Shown here: in pieces, positions 1 through 9,803 of the stretch
Layout: each line of letters starts with the position of its first letter
Numbering within the stretch: position 1 is the stretch's first letter
DNA from: Symsagittifera roscoffensis
Lineage: Eukaryota; Xenacoelomorpha; Acoela; Convolutidae
Length of the DNA stretch: 64,000 bases
Direction: 5' to 3'
Assembly: GCF_963678635.1 (NCBI RefSeq)
Contig: NC_087068.1
Span: forward strand, 4,669,079-4,733,078
Program-made: the position numbers and the translations under genes
The notes under the pieces: generated by a model
What the model was told of the DNA's origin: nothing
Databases searched by the model: none
Seen by the model: only the letters and a program-made list of their open reading frames with translations

Positions 1-39
1 TTTTTCTAGATCATTTAATTACTCTCTTGAGTAAAACCT

Positions 40-342
40 TTGAATCAAATCGAATCGAACTTGAAGAACAGAATGGATAATTTCAACTTGGATGAATTGA
101 TGGACCTGGCAGAGGAATATGTAGGACCGATGATAGATGCGATCTATCGTCGGCTGATTGATCGGGACTTTGCTCTGGAGGACCCAGAGGTAGTCATGTT
201 GCTGACCGCCCTGATCAACATCTGGGGGCATGACAACCGTGGGGACCGCCCCACGGAAGTCTTGTTGATGGCAGCATATGGAGAGAGGGGAGTACTAGAA
301 ATTGTTCGAAGACTGCAACAAAAAGCAGGGTCAAGAAATTGA
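40..342 (+). pseudogene. N-terminal segment of decayed giant reading frame
   Basis: This is the first open stretch of the 8-kb coding track. The first ATG in frame is at 73-75; upstream the frame is closed by TGA at 28-30. The product is acidic and probably helical and I recognise no domain. The stretch closes at the TGA at 340-342, but this looks like the result of a frame slip in the A5 run at 323-327: just beyond it the next frame carries a charged, coiled-coil-like helix that continues the same helical character. The segment is best read as the damaged start of a long polyprotein rather than a 100-residue gene. Function unknown. Confidence 0.5.
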
Positions 343-790
343 GCGCTTGAGGCAGGACTACAAGGAGCGATCGGAACGGATGGCGTTGACAACGGCCGTG
401 GAGAAAAGGATGCCTGCAAGGAGTATTCCTCGTGGGCAGTCACCGATGGAGCTCTTGACGCCTCGAGAAATGAGTCAGACAACGGAGACACGGCTCCCGA
501 CAGCGACAGATCGAGTGACAATCCCGGACCCTAGTGACATCCTGGGTGACCCCGTCGTGGAACAAACGGCGAGGAAGCTAATAGAGACAGCTGGACGACT
601 GGTCGCCAACAAGAATGCGCCAGGTTCCGGGATGACTGCACCCTATGGAATGATCGATGACACGGGCAGAGTACGACTCTCCCAGACCGTGATCAGACAG
701 GGAATAAGCGACGTGACGCCACTAATCGGGAGCTCTAAGGCCCCAGAAAGAAGAATACAGAGATGCCAGCGAAGAATGTGTCAGGTGTAA
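302..790 (+). pseudogene. second segment of decayed reading frame, shifted by +1
   Basis: This open stretch overlaps the previous segment in another frame. Its first 40 or so residues are rich in Arg, Glu, Lys and Gln and look like a coiled-coil helix; the middle is rich in Pro, Thr and Ser (apparently disordered), and the end is mixed. Somewhere between about 735 and 760 the coding appears to return to the original frame, where a new open stretch begins with MPAKNVSG at 763. The frame change without loss of coding character suggests single-base indels in a formerly continuous gene. No domain recognised. Confidence 0.45.
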
Positions 791-1356
791 TAGACATACA
801 AAAGAACAATCAATTGAGATATAACTTCACGGGAGTTCCGGAGACAGATCCGAGAGCTTGCTTCAATCGAGTGACTTGGAACCCGGCAGTAAACCTGCAA
901 CAACCGCCACTGGGGACATCACATCTGATACTGGGAGACAGACAGCTTGGTCAGAGTACTATCGAATTTGAGGACCTCTTGGGTCACCACGGTGATGGCC
1001 TTTGGAGGAGCGACTATAGCCCAGTTATATCGGATGGTGGAACTCATGAATCCAGGGACGATCCCCAGTGTGATGATCCAGATTGGAACGAACAAAATCT
1101 CGAGAAGTTCGGATGAGGAGGAAGCACTATGGGAATCGATGATGGTGTGCTTGTTCACTACTCTATGGCAGAAGTTCAACTGCGCGGTACCGACAGTTTG
1201 CACTGTGCCTTGAATACAAGAAGCTTGACAGCAGCAGGGAGAAGGCACAACGAAGGAGTGGTCAGGTGGAACAATATTTTGAGGAATCTTGCAAGTCGGA
1301 ATGCCGGAAGGATGATCCTCATGGACATCGAACATGAGTTGAGAATGGTGGATTAG
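763..1356 (+). pseudogene. SGNH/GDSL-hydrolase-like domain, frameshifted and stopped
   Basis: The SGNH fold is an esterase/lipase-type hydrolase using Ser, Gly, Asn and His from four sequence blocks. Here block I is GDS, read across 934-946 where agac is duplicated (940-943), shifting the frame by one. Block II is FGGAT near 1001-1015. Block III is IGTN with GTN at 1085-1093. Block V is DGIHFD with Asp 1372-1374 and His 1381-1383, just past the TAG at 1354-1356. A compensating one-base loss lies near 1208, where the shifted frame ends in TGA and the original frame carries on with LNTRSLT. Order and spacing fit one SGNH domain of about 160 residues. With two frame changes and a stop it cannot make an intact protein. 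Whether the ancestor was an active enzyme or a structural domain is open. Confidence 0.65.
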
Positions 1357-1362
1357 GCCAGG

Positions 1363-3429
1363 TTGACTACAGACGGCATCCACTTCGATAGTATAGAAGG
1401 ACAGGCTTGGCTGAACAGAGTCTTCCAGGAGCGATTGGATGAGTTACAAGCAGAACTCTTTGACACAGGAGTGCTGAAGGAAGAAGGAACATCGAATGAC
1501 GCGGTGATTACCAACTTTGTGCCTCCTAGCCTGGAAACACGCTTGGGGATGGTCCCGGCCGTCACGAACTACAGACAACAGAGCTCCAGCGAACCAGGTC
1601 AAAAGACAGACATGCAGGATCGATTGGAAGAAGCGCCGATGAGGAGGACCATCCATCCTAGGAGAAGAATAGGACCTGTTAACCCAATCGAAGAGACAGC
1701 CAGCACGTCTAGATCGGACACGAGATCGGAGACAACGAGTACCAGTCGAGAGGAGAGACGCCCGGGCAGAGGCTCGTTGATGTTGTCAAGACCCATACCA
1801 TCTCCCTGGCGTGTGTACAAAGATGAACTAATGAAGCTGGATCTCCAGAGGGTGAGCTTCATCGAAGATGCAAGGAGGATGCTGAATGGAGCGAGGCTAT
1901 CCGTCAGCAGACTGTACTCGATAACCGGCGTAGACTGGTTGATAGCCACTAGGATAAATTTCAGCTCCACGATGGCCTTGAGATTTGCTGACCTAGAGGG
2001 ACTGCCCTCTAATAACACAATGGGACCAGTGAACACGAGACCATTGCAGGATGTGAGATTGAATCATGATGAGGGGAATCAGGAAGAGAGACCAGGAAGA
2101 TTTCTGACGACGAGAGCGCCGACTGGACAACATGTGAAGATGTTCAGTCAGCTGACGACACCCCCTGGCCATGTAAAGGAAAGAATATACCCGAAACTAG
2201 TGAATCAAGATGGTGATGTCCAAAGATACGGCGGATTGAAAGCGATAAAGAAAGTTGAGATCATCTTCGCCGCCTATGACAAAGCAGAAATGAGGAAGGC
2301 CAAGATCATGATAGTACCGAATTCAGAGTTCGTGTATACCTCCAAGTCTCTGTTTTGGCCGGACGTCATAATGTTGGCAGCGGTCGATTTGGACCTACTG
2401 CAATCGGTATCTCTGGCTATAGGGGTACAAAAACAGACGGACATGAACCCAATTATGATCGTGTTTGCTGGCATCAATGACCATCTACACAGTAGAGGTT
2501 TTCTGAGCAGACTCAGAGATCCTACAACGGCAGAGAATGCTGTGTGGCCAGCGATAAAAGATATCCTTGAGTCGATGGGTGAAGTGGTGGATGCGACGAA
2601 GGTGGTGGAGGAGGGGTCGTTCACCAAAGTGACACCGAAAGTAGTATTCGCGTTGTCTTCGGGGTGTGCATATCTCCCGGATGGACTGAAATTCGTGTAC
2701 GCGATTGTAACCTTGCTTTCGGAAAGAAAATATGATGTGATCATATCAGCCCCAAATCGCATGATAGAGATGGAGAACCTGAGGCCACTCAAGGCGGAAC
2801 TACCTGCAGTGTGGTCAGACATCTCAAACGCGATGAGAGGATTCAAGGACCATGCGCTGCACATGTTGGTATTGGATGAAGTGCTGGGATTGGAACTGTC
2901 CAATTTCAGCAGACAGCTCAAATTGAAGCCGGGGATAGACGATGACCATCGAGTAGTCGTATCAATGTCGAACGACTTGTGGTTCCGAGCAATGGAGAGA
3001 ACAGGGGAGAGTGCGAAAAGAAAGAATTCGTTGGAAACGAGAGCTCATCTGGAGGCGATGGTTTTGAGAACCAAACCAGAAGCCAAGCAGTGGCTACACC
3101 TAAGTCCTCGAGTAGCGGCATTGGGTGCAGATGCTTTTGAGCAAGGCCCTGTGATGATCAGGAAGATCCATGCCTACTTGTTGAGGGAGGTGAATCTGGC
3201 GGAAAATGCTGAAGAGATGACCGCCGAGTTTGTGAACAGAATGTGTCAGATTACCCTGGAGACTTTCTGGACCCAGGAGGTGAAGGGACAGGAAGGCTTT
3301 GAACGAACAGACAGCATGTTGGAAGGGTTAGGAGCCGGATGGACCGCGTCCTTCTTGGCAAGAGTCTACCCGAAAGTCTCTCATTACTTGATAAAAGAAT
3401 TCCTCCAAGCAGTAGTGGAATGTCAATAG
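1363..3429 (+). pseudogene. longest uninterrupted segment, 688 codons, with possible second SGNH-like module
   Basis: This is the longest clean open stretch in the window. Residues 1-40 complete the preceding SGNH-like domain (DGIHFD near residues 4-9). Residues about 45-150 are Ser/Thr/Arg/Pro-rich and apparently disordered. Residues about 300-560 form a compact-looking alpha/beta region: a hydrophobic strand leads to FAGINDHLHSRG with GIND at residues 370-373 (2470-2481), resembling the Asn block of SGNH proteins, and later WLHLSP near residue 590. That second match is weak and inferred. The stretch ends at TAG 3427-3429; the same protein character resumes in a different frame, so this end is probably damage. 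No transmembrane segment or signal peptide is evident. Function unknown. Confidence 0.55.
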
Positions 3430-3768
3430 TGGAATTACTAGCCTTGTTGGTGACGTTTGGAGCAGAGAGTTTCGTGAAAGGACCGGCGATTCTGCCCACC
3501 GAAGGAATCCAGAACCTGCGGTTAGATGGGCTTCTAACACTGTTTGCGATTACCCACGGAAACTTGGGAGGACTAATGATATTGACACGTTGTCCAGAGC
3601 AGATGAGAGAGAGTGAGGAATTTGGATATGAAGAAATCCACGGACTCCTGGAATAAGATAAGAGACCTGAGACACACTCTTATCCAATATCTCTAACAAA
3701 ATCGCTTTGGAACGGGAGAAGATGAGACTATCGAAAGAGAAGAAGATGTTAGACGACATGTTGGAGGC
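3430..3768 (+). pseudogene. bridging segment spread over two frames
   Basis: Coding character continues here, but not in the frame of the flanking long stretches. From about 3420 to 3656 the third frame is open and gives a hydrophobic, helical product (motifs ELLALLVTFGAESF and GLLTLFAITHGN), ending at TAA 3654-3656. From about 3690 to 3779 the second frame gives a Lys/Glu-rich helix (LEREKMRLSKEKKMLDDMLE) typical of a coiled coil. The original frame returns with MPLLTDL at 3769. At least three indels therefore fall in 350 bases. I read this as a damaged connector between two domains, not as separate genes. Confidence 0.4.
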
Positions 3769-4584
3769 ATGCCCTTGTTAACCGATCTGAGCTTCGCTAT
3801 GAGAGCCGATCCCTTAGCCTTGATCAGAGGAGCCACGGAGTTTGTGACAGTGGGCTATGGACCAGCAGTCACGTTTGCGTTCCCTGACGTTAAGGTGAGC
3901 TCATTGCGGGAGCTCATGAAAGAAGATCTGATATTTGCGAAAGTATCAGAGCCAGAGATGACAGTCATCAACTTTGACGATCACTTCCGTGATCTCATGG
4001 GAGAGGTAGAGAGAGGGCACATCGAGGTGTTTCCAAAGCTCTGGAATCTGAGACCCTATGACAAGACGAATGGTGAAATGACCAGAATTCCTCGTCTCAC
4101 TGCAGCATATCACAAAGTGAGAGAAGAGACGAAAAACTGGGGTGATTACGAGAAGCTGCCGGAGGCAATCCCTGAATTCCCTCTGATAAGAAGGATGTTG
4201 CTCGGAGCAGTCTCCGTAGTACAAACTTCTAGGTTGAGAGCATTCGAAACCAATGAAAGGAGAATAGGGAATTTCATGGCAACGATGGATACATACTTTG
4301 TGGGAAGAAATGCCGCCGTGTTACAGTGCACACGATTTGCCTATACGGATCAAGCGACGAGAAGGCGAATAAGCAACGCCGCGACTCCCAAGCCTGGAAG
4401 ATTTGACGAGGAATGGGCGGGATTGGGCTTAGCGCCTATGAAGATGAGAGGCAGGACCGAACTGCCTGAGGCCTCTTTGATCCTGACTAGTGTGAAACCG
4501 GAGTTGACGGCAGTAGGAACGCTGCGAACGAGAACCTTCCTAGCACCCTTCGGCTGCGAGGAAATCAAAGTGCTACATGGATAA
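3769..4584 (+). pseudogene. 271-codon segment, possible third SGNH-like module
   Basis: This open stretch is back in the main frame. Its first third has a strand-like run followed by FPDVKVSS (about residues 44-51) and TVINFDDHF (about residues 65-73). The same order, a PDV-containing strand and then a hydrophobic strand ending in Asn/Asp-His, occurs in the preceding 688-codon segment (WPDVIML then FAGINDHL), which suggests a repeated, divergent module. The remainder is rich in Arg, Glu and Thr with no motif I recognise. It ends in TAA at 4582-4584; the frame stays open directly after this stop, so the TAA is probably a point mutation in a longer gene. Confidence 0.45.
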
Positions 4585-5922
4585 GAGGAAGATAGATCGG
4601 CCGGTACATTGATCATACCGAAGTTTCCGGAAGGAACCGACAATGATAAGCAAAGACCCTCGAGCTCAAAAAAAGATATGTCAGAAGCAGATGATGGACA
4701 GGGAGGAAGCCGTCAAACCGAAGAACCCATGCAACAAGATGCATGTCAAGCTGGTGGGGAAGACGACAGGGCATCGACAGGAGGAGTATCCAGCCTGGAT
4801 TCCAATATCTTCAGTGATCTTGAGAACAACGCGGATACATTGGAGACGAATGAGCCAGCGAATGAAGGCGTTTCGACGCTGGAGCCTCCGTCAGCCTTTA
4901 TGGAAATGAAACGGAATTTGCGGGAGAGCAGCTCTCCATGCAATTCAAGGAATAACGAACAAAGAATCCTCATGGAATCGCCTAGAAGAAGAAGAATAGA
5001 GGGCTCAGCCAGAGTACCTTTCTTGGGAACGTTGCCCGAAGAAGAATGGGAAGTACATCACCGAGACCATGAAAGTAGGACAGGATGCAGATTGGACAGT
5101 GTGGCGTTCATGGAAGAAGTCTGGACAGTGGTTCAGAGCTATGGGACCCAGTCCATTTTGATGCGAGAAGTCCTTGACAAATTTTATGAGTGTGAAGGGA
5201 GATTGAGTGAGTTGTTGATTGACTCAGCCACTGATGAAAGTGAAGCGAATTCTCCCATCAAGATGACACCGCAGGACAATAAAGGAGAGGCGGTGTATCT
5301 GTCAAGAACCAGGAAAGGAACGATGCGATCGAAATTGGTGATTGATAAGATCAACGAGATGAAAATGAAGTTAGGCAGCAGAGTGATGCCGAGGAGAGTA
5401 GGAAAGACGAAGGTGGATTCGGAGATATCGATAAAAGCTGTCAATTCAGCGAAAAGGAAACGACTCGAAGAGGTCATGGATTTGAGAAAACGTGATTATC
5501 GATTGCCTGGCACGGATAAATTGTTGACTGGTATAGCGATGGTGCCACCCATTCTCATGGCGGGAATAAAGTCGACAGGTTACAACACCAAAAGGAGTGA
5601 CCGCACTCTGATTGGAGCAACCTTAAAAATGGAAATACTTAACCAATGTGGAGAAAGCACGATGAAAGACTTTAAACCATCTCCCATGAACCACGGAAAG
5701 GGAAGTGTCGCAGGACAACTAGTACCTGTGGAATATAACCGACTGACAGTATCGGAGGCTGTGTCGATAGATGAACCCGCCTGTGGATACATGGAGATGT
5801 TGGAGTACCGAAACTCGGCTCGAGGGTATGTGATAGCTCTGGAAGACAAGAGTGCCACGGAGGGTTATCTGGAGACAATGTTGCAAGGCACCACCCTCAA
5901 GCAGAAGGCGTACAGGACTTAA
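4585..5922 (+). pseudogene. acidic/basic segment of about 445 codons after an in-frame TAA
   Basis: Frame 1 is uninterrupted from the codon after TAA 4582 to TAA 5920-5922. The first 120 residues are acidic and rich in Ser, Glu and Asp (low complexity, probably disordered). A basic patch follows (PRRRRIEG, about 4981-5004), then a helical region around 5050-5250, a Lys/Arg-rich stretch around 5290-5500 (including KRKRLEEVMDLRKRDYRLPG), and a more compact C-terminal part with Gly, Tyr and Glu. The basic stretches would suit nucleic-acid or nuclear binding, but that is inference. No catalytic motif is recognised. Confidence 0.45.
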
Positions 5923-6540
5923 GCGTCGTCTGAGATACAGGCAGAAACGATGGAGCAGTTGGTGAGCCTTCCATGGAAAGCAGTGGTGTTACGGTACTTC
6001 GAAGAAGAGATGAGGACTGCGCCAAGAATACAAGCTCTCATGGCAGTACCTTACATAAGAACGGAGTTACAACTGAGGTTTGCCTGGTGCATGATGGGAC
6101 TGACTCGCGAAGAATATGATTAAGAAGAAAGGAAGAGGTCAAAGGAAGCGAAGGTTTTCCTTATGATGAACCTGAGGGATCTGATAATCTAAGAGGGAGC
6201 AGCAGTAGCGTGTGCGAAGCGGAGAGACGCTCTCTGTTTCATTCGATTAATGATAGAGCAGATTTCAGTACCTGCATTGAACACCTGGGTCAAGATTCTG
6301 AGAGAGGGCGATGAGCGAGCGAAAGCCTTACTCTTGCTAGTACTGCTGGATATGCAGCAAAGCAAACCGATGAGGGTGAATATGAAAGAACCCATGAGAA
6401 AGATAGACGAAATCAGGATATTTTCAAACAAGGAGCTGAGACTCACTAAAGAATCTATGGGGCACTGCCGAAATCCAGTGAGTACTGTGGACCGATCAAG
6501 AAGAAGTCGTACAGCTACGTATCCGGAATCATGGGGATAG
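5923..6540 (+). pseudogene. frame-1 continuation interrupted by TAA codons at 6121 and 6190
   Basis: The same frame continues past TAA 5920 with helical, Glu/Arg/Met-rich sequence, is stopped by TAA at 6121-6123 and again by TAA at 6190-6192, and then runs open to TAG 6538-6540. The part from 6250 on is a clean open stretch of about 97 codons, predicted helical, containing SVPALNTWVKILREGDERAK. Just before the TAG the coding character passes into the third frame (SYSYVSGIMGIAYNPF, from about 6507), so this TAG may be read only because of an indel. No known domain. Confidence 0.4.
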
Positions 6541-6849
6541 CGTACAACCCTTTCCTGAGTGAAAACATACGCAATTGCTTCTTCGATTACAAGCAGGCAG
6601 TGTTGCTAAGATTCTGGACGTCGAGAATTGTAACAATTAGAAGCTAATAATCCACAGACCAAAGTGGGACTGGTCTTGGAAGAAGAAGTGACTGCACCTT
6701 CCATACCAAAATCCGACAAAAGAGTGGAGCTTGGGTTGGGACTCTCTGATGAATTACTGAGAGCGAGCTTGATGGTAGTGTGGGAATTGATGAGGCCATC
6801 ATAGTGTCCTAGTCCCAACGCTGACTCGATTTTACGGGCGACACAAGAC
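6541..6849 (+). pseudogene. bridging segment with one frame change and an in-frame TAG
   Basis: From about 6507 to 6645 the third frame is open and gives a product with several aromatic residues (NCFFDYKQAVLLRFW), ending at TAA 6645-6647. Coding character then returns to frame 1 with TKVGLVLEEEVTAPSIPKSD and continues to a TAG at about 6808-6810, after which it reads straight into the next segment. The pattern of one indel plus one point stop matches the decay seen elsewhere in this block. I recognise no motif. Confidence 0.35.
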
Positions 6850-7350
6850 GTGCAGAGGGAGCTGAATGCAGACTGTAACCTGCGTGACCTTAACATCATA
6901 TATAATGAGATGATAACGGCCTCTAGGAGCAACGGTGAAGATAATGTGGAGTTGCCTGGCTGGGGCAAACCTGGTAGCTGTCTGGCGGAAGTCTGTGGAC
7001 TGGAAGGTCACGTTTGTGGAGGTCTGGATTGTGTGAAAACCCTAGAGAGGCAACACAAGCAATTGACGGTATTGTTTGGGAATGTCGTGATGAAAGCAAG
7101 AACGGAAACGGAATTGATTGCGGATTGCCATGGAGGAACCGAGGTGAATCTAGTGACTGCACTAGGATTCTGCAGCATGTTTAGTTCTTTAGGGTCACTA
7201 TTGAATCTAGAACAGAGGCATGAGATGGTCACTGCCATCAGTGTAGAAGTATTCCCAGGAGTTCTGCATATTGAGCAAAAGCACATAGGAAAATGGAGGG
7301 AAGTGATCGAGGCGGAAATGAACATCCGACACAGTGAGACTTTTTGTTGA
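6850..7350 (+). pseudogene. cysteine-rich segment, 166 codons
   Basis: An open frame-1 stretch with an unusual cluster of Cys residues near its middle: C-L-A-E-V-C and C-G-G-L-D-C within residues about 43-62, plus Cys at about 9, 96, 109 and 166 and a few nearby His. This could be a metal-binding or disulphide-bonded module, but the spacing matches no zinc-finger class I know. The C-terminal 60 residues are helical with many His and Glu. It closes at TGA 7348-7350; the frame continues open immediately afterwards, so the stop may be a point mutation. GTG at 6850 is only the first possible initiator after the upstream stop and not a convincing start. Confidence 0.4.
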
Positions 7351-7809
7351 CCATCAGGAGCACGATTTTTGGTGGGATCGACATTGGCTCAATTGTGCAA
7401 GAGCAGATACCCGGTACATTTCGTAGCTGTGGATGTAAAGAGTACGAGAACGATCGTGGATCAAGCCTTCTCCGTGCCAAAGTGTGTGAGACTAACGAGA
7501 ATGTCCGAAAAATCTTACGAGTTGCTATGTAAGATGTTCTCAGCAATTCCAGAGAGAACAAAAGGGGAGTTGGAATCGATACTGGGAAGGAAAGTCATGG
7601 GATACTTCAGTGGGAACTTCAGTGACTTTGAGAGACAGAAACAGAGAGGATCAACTGTCACAGATTACAATACAGTAGACGAGAATGATGAAGTACACCG
7701 AGTGATGATGGAAGTGGAACCATTACTGGAAGCTTCGGGAAAACGCAATTGGAGGAGCATCATGTTGACACCTGACGAGTTTCCCTGCCACTGCTTGCTG
7801 CAGAACTGA
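7351..7809 (+). pseudogene. frame-1 continuation after TGA 7348
   Basis: This stretch reads directly on from the previous one. Its N-terminal part has alternating hydrophobic residues (YPVHFVAVDVKSTRTIVDQ) that look like a beta strand and turn. The middle is helical (MSEKSYELLCKMFSAIPERT), and the end is acidic, then polar. It closes at TGA 7807-7809, beyond which frame 1 is again open. No catalytic or binding motif is recognised. It is most simply another piece of the same protein. Confidence 0.4.
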
Positions 7810-8304
7810 TGGTATGCCAAGAATAGTAATCTGGTGTTGATCTGGGACTCTGGAGAGCTGCTCTCCATGGGTTTACCAGACTCATCACAGCCCATAACAA
7901 TAGTGATAGTTAGATTTATGATGGCGATACGATGGCTGGAAGCTCATGTGAACGAAAACAATAGACAGGAGGCGCCAACGAGAGAACAGTTGCGAAAATT
8001 GGATTGTCTGAAAGATTTAGATCTTTTTGAGACAATGTGCAAGCTTCTAAACGTTTCGATGGAAGTGAACAAGATATGGGCAAGAAAACGATTGATGCCA
8101 TGGTTCAGAGCTAACATGACTGCATGATTGTACGAATATGCTAAGAAGCATATGTCGAAGCATGTCAGAGTGTACAGTGAATATCAGCTGGTCATTGGAG
8201 CGGGAGCTTTCAAGCGAGCTCTCGTGACTCATCGGAATGCAGTGACCACCGCTGTAAGAGAATTTCCAGGACAAGTGAACGTAGTGGAAAGGAGAAAGCA
8301 GTGA
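7810..8304 (+). pseudogene. C-terminal end of the giant decayed reading frame
   Basis: Frame 1 continues past TGA 7807 with sequence that looks like a folded domain (SNLVLIWDSGELLSMGL, about 7828-7878), then helical, Lys/Arg/Glu-rich sequence. One further in-frame TGA lies at 8125-8127. Coding character persists to the TGA at 8302-8304, after which the frame is closed repeatedly and base composition turns AT-rich. I take 8302-8304 as the likely natural end. The total track from 73 to here is close to 2,700 codons. Confidence 0.4.
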
Positions 8305-8576
8305 TGTTGTAGGAAGATTTGGAGAGAAATATGACGTTGTGTCTCCACAACAGCTTCTGCAGGAACAGAGAATCTAACAAGGATCCCTTACCTTGTTGCA
8401 AATAGAGGGTAGAAGAGCAGAAGTGTTGAAGGACTGCTTCCAACAGCGTCAGAATAGCTAATGATGTGTTGCAAGACACTGAAACTGAAAGGTCAGAGTC
8501 AGTATCACAGGAGGAAGAGATGGAACATTGACAGATGGCCGAAAAACGAGATGCAAAAAGAGACGAAATTAGAAGA

Positions 8577-8602
8577 ATTTAGAAGTTTTAGAACTTCTAA
8601 AT
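8577..8602. repeat. perfect 11-bp inverted repeat, 4-nt loop
   Basis: Arms 8577-8587 and 8592-8602 are perfect reverse complements around the loop ttag. It lies about 270 bases after the last stop of the giant frame and just before the AATAAA at 8615. A structured 3'-UTR element is one possibility; chance is another in AT-rich sequence. Confidence 0.6.
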
Positions 8603-9042
8603 GACGAAAAAAAGAATAAAACAAAGGAGTGATGAAGAAGAAGTTAAATCTCAGAATTGTTTTATGTGTGTGAAAAAACTCAAGTGAGAAACTGAGCAAC
8701 CAAGTTGTAATTGAAAACTGAAACATTTAGTTGAGTTTTGAATTTGTTGCATTTATAAATTTGCATTTTGATTTTAGTTAAGTGGTTTTAGAGACACTTA
8801 CTTATTATTCATTTAGAAAGGCTTGAGTGAAGAGTATATTTAGACATTCCAGCCTGCATGACTGTTTTTAATCAACTAGGAGAACTGATCACTTTGTGGT
8901 GACATGAAAGACCTGGAGAATCTCTCGAAGAGGGAGATTGTTTCATTGTTCTTTCTAATCACAGAGTTTCTTAGTTTTAATATTCAGGACAATAACAAGC
9001 ACGGTTTCCGAAGGGAAGGAGCATAGTAGGATAATTTTAGCT

Positions 9043-9075
9043 TGTTGGTTGGCAGGACTGTCCTGCAAACCAACA
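9043..9075. repeat. 33-bp near-perfect palindrome with core ggactgtcc
   Basis: Arms of 16 bases (9043-9058 and 9060-9075) pair with one mismatch around a single central t. The core ggac-t-gtcc recurs in another palindrome at 9336-9348 with different flanking arms. Confidence 0.7.
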
Positions 9076-9335
9076 CCTTTTTATTCTAGGAGAAAAAGTT
9101 TTTAATCAGGACATTGACATTGGAAGTCGGAAAAGATGTTTTTATCTTAGGTCATATCCTCAGTGTGCAGATTAATGAAAGAATTTGAAGGCTATAGTGA
9201 TGTAGTATGATGCCATTTATATTCTGCAGTGAGTCGATATGACGCGGATAAGAGTATTTTCGTGCATTTTGTAAATTCTGTTCGATGACACTGTACCTAT
9301 TTTATGAACATTGCGAGATTCAATGAGGACATTGA

Positions 9336-9348
9336 CCGGACTGTCCGG
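9336..9348. repeat. perfect 13-bp palindrome ccggactgtccgg
   Basis: Six-base arms around a central t. It shares the nine-base core ggactgtcc with the palindrome at 9043-9075, and both lie near a copy of aggacattgac (about 9103 and 9327). Confidence 0.6.
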
Positions 9349-9716
9349 GGAGTATGTGACGTTCGACCAGAATGCACCAGAAAGCAGATTCAGCAGATTC
9401 GAGTTTTTAGCAGCGAACCTTCCGAATTGGCGATTTTGAAGGAATAAGAGCGTTATTTGAATGATTAGACTAATCGTGAAGGCAGAAGGATTTGGAAATT
9501 CCTAAATTTTAAAAATTCGATTTGATGATCTAACAATTCTGGGAAACGTCAAAAACGGCCATTTTTGCAGAAAGCCGGAAGAAAAACACAAAATAATTAG
9601 TTGCTAGTTGCGATAGCGTTAACAACGAGAATTGTGATTGAAAAACAACGATAAATTGCAGAGTTAGCAGAGACCGTTCCGAGTTGCAACTATTGTGTCG
9701 CTACAAAAGTTGCAAG

Positions 9717-9803
9717 ACCGTTGCGTACAACGGTCGGTGAAGGGTGGAAGACAGCCCTCCGGGAGAAAGATAAAGGTCTTGTTTCCCGGATTCAAGAATC
9801 CGG
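9717..9803. repeat. two adjacent GC-rich hairpins
   Basis: The first has 7-base arms 9717-9723 and 9728-9734 (accgttg/caacggt) with loop cgta. The second has 8-base arms 9786-9793 and 9796-9803 (ccggattc/gaatccgg) with loop aa. Both arm pairs are perfect. They stand out from the AT-rich surroundings. Confidence 0.6.

Noticed and set aside
144-521. Minus-strand ORFs opposite the 8-kb block
   Set aside because: Ser/Leu-rich translations typical of the complement of a purine-rich coding strand; no domains.
302-790. Programmed ribosomal frameshifting at 324 or 745
   Set aside because: The shift at the A5 run is in the forward direction without a recognised signal, and similar slips occur throughout the block, as expected of mutations.
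73-8304. Stop-codon reassignment or readthrough in the 8-kb block
   Set aside because: TAA, TAG and TGA all interrupt the frame and true frame changes occur as well, so decay explains it better than an altered code.
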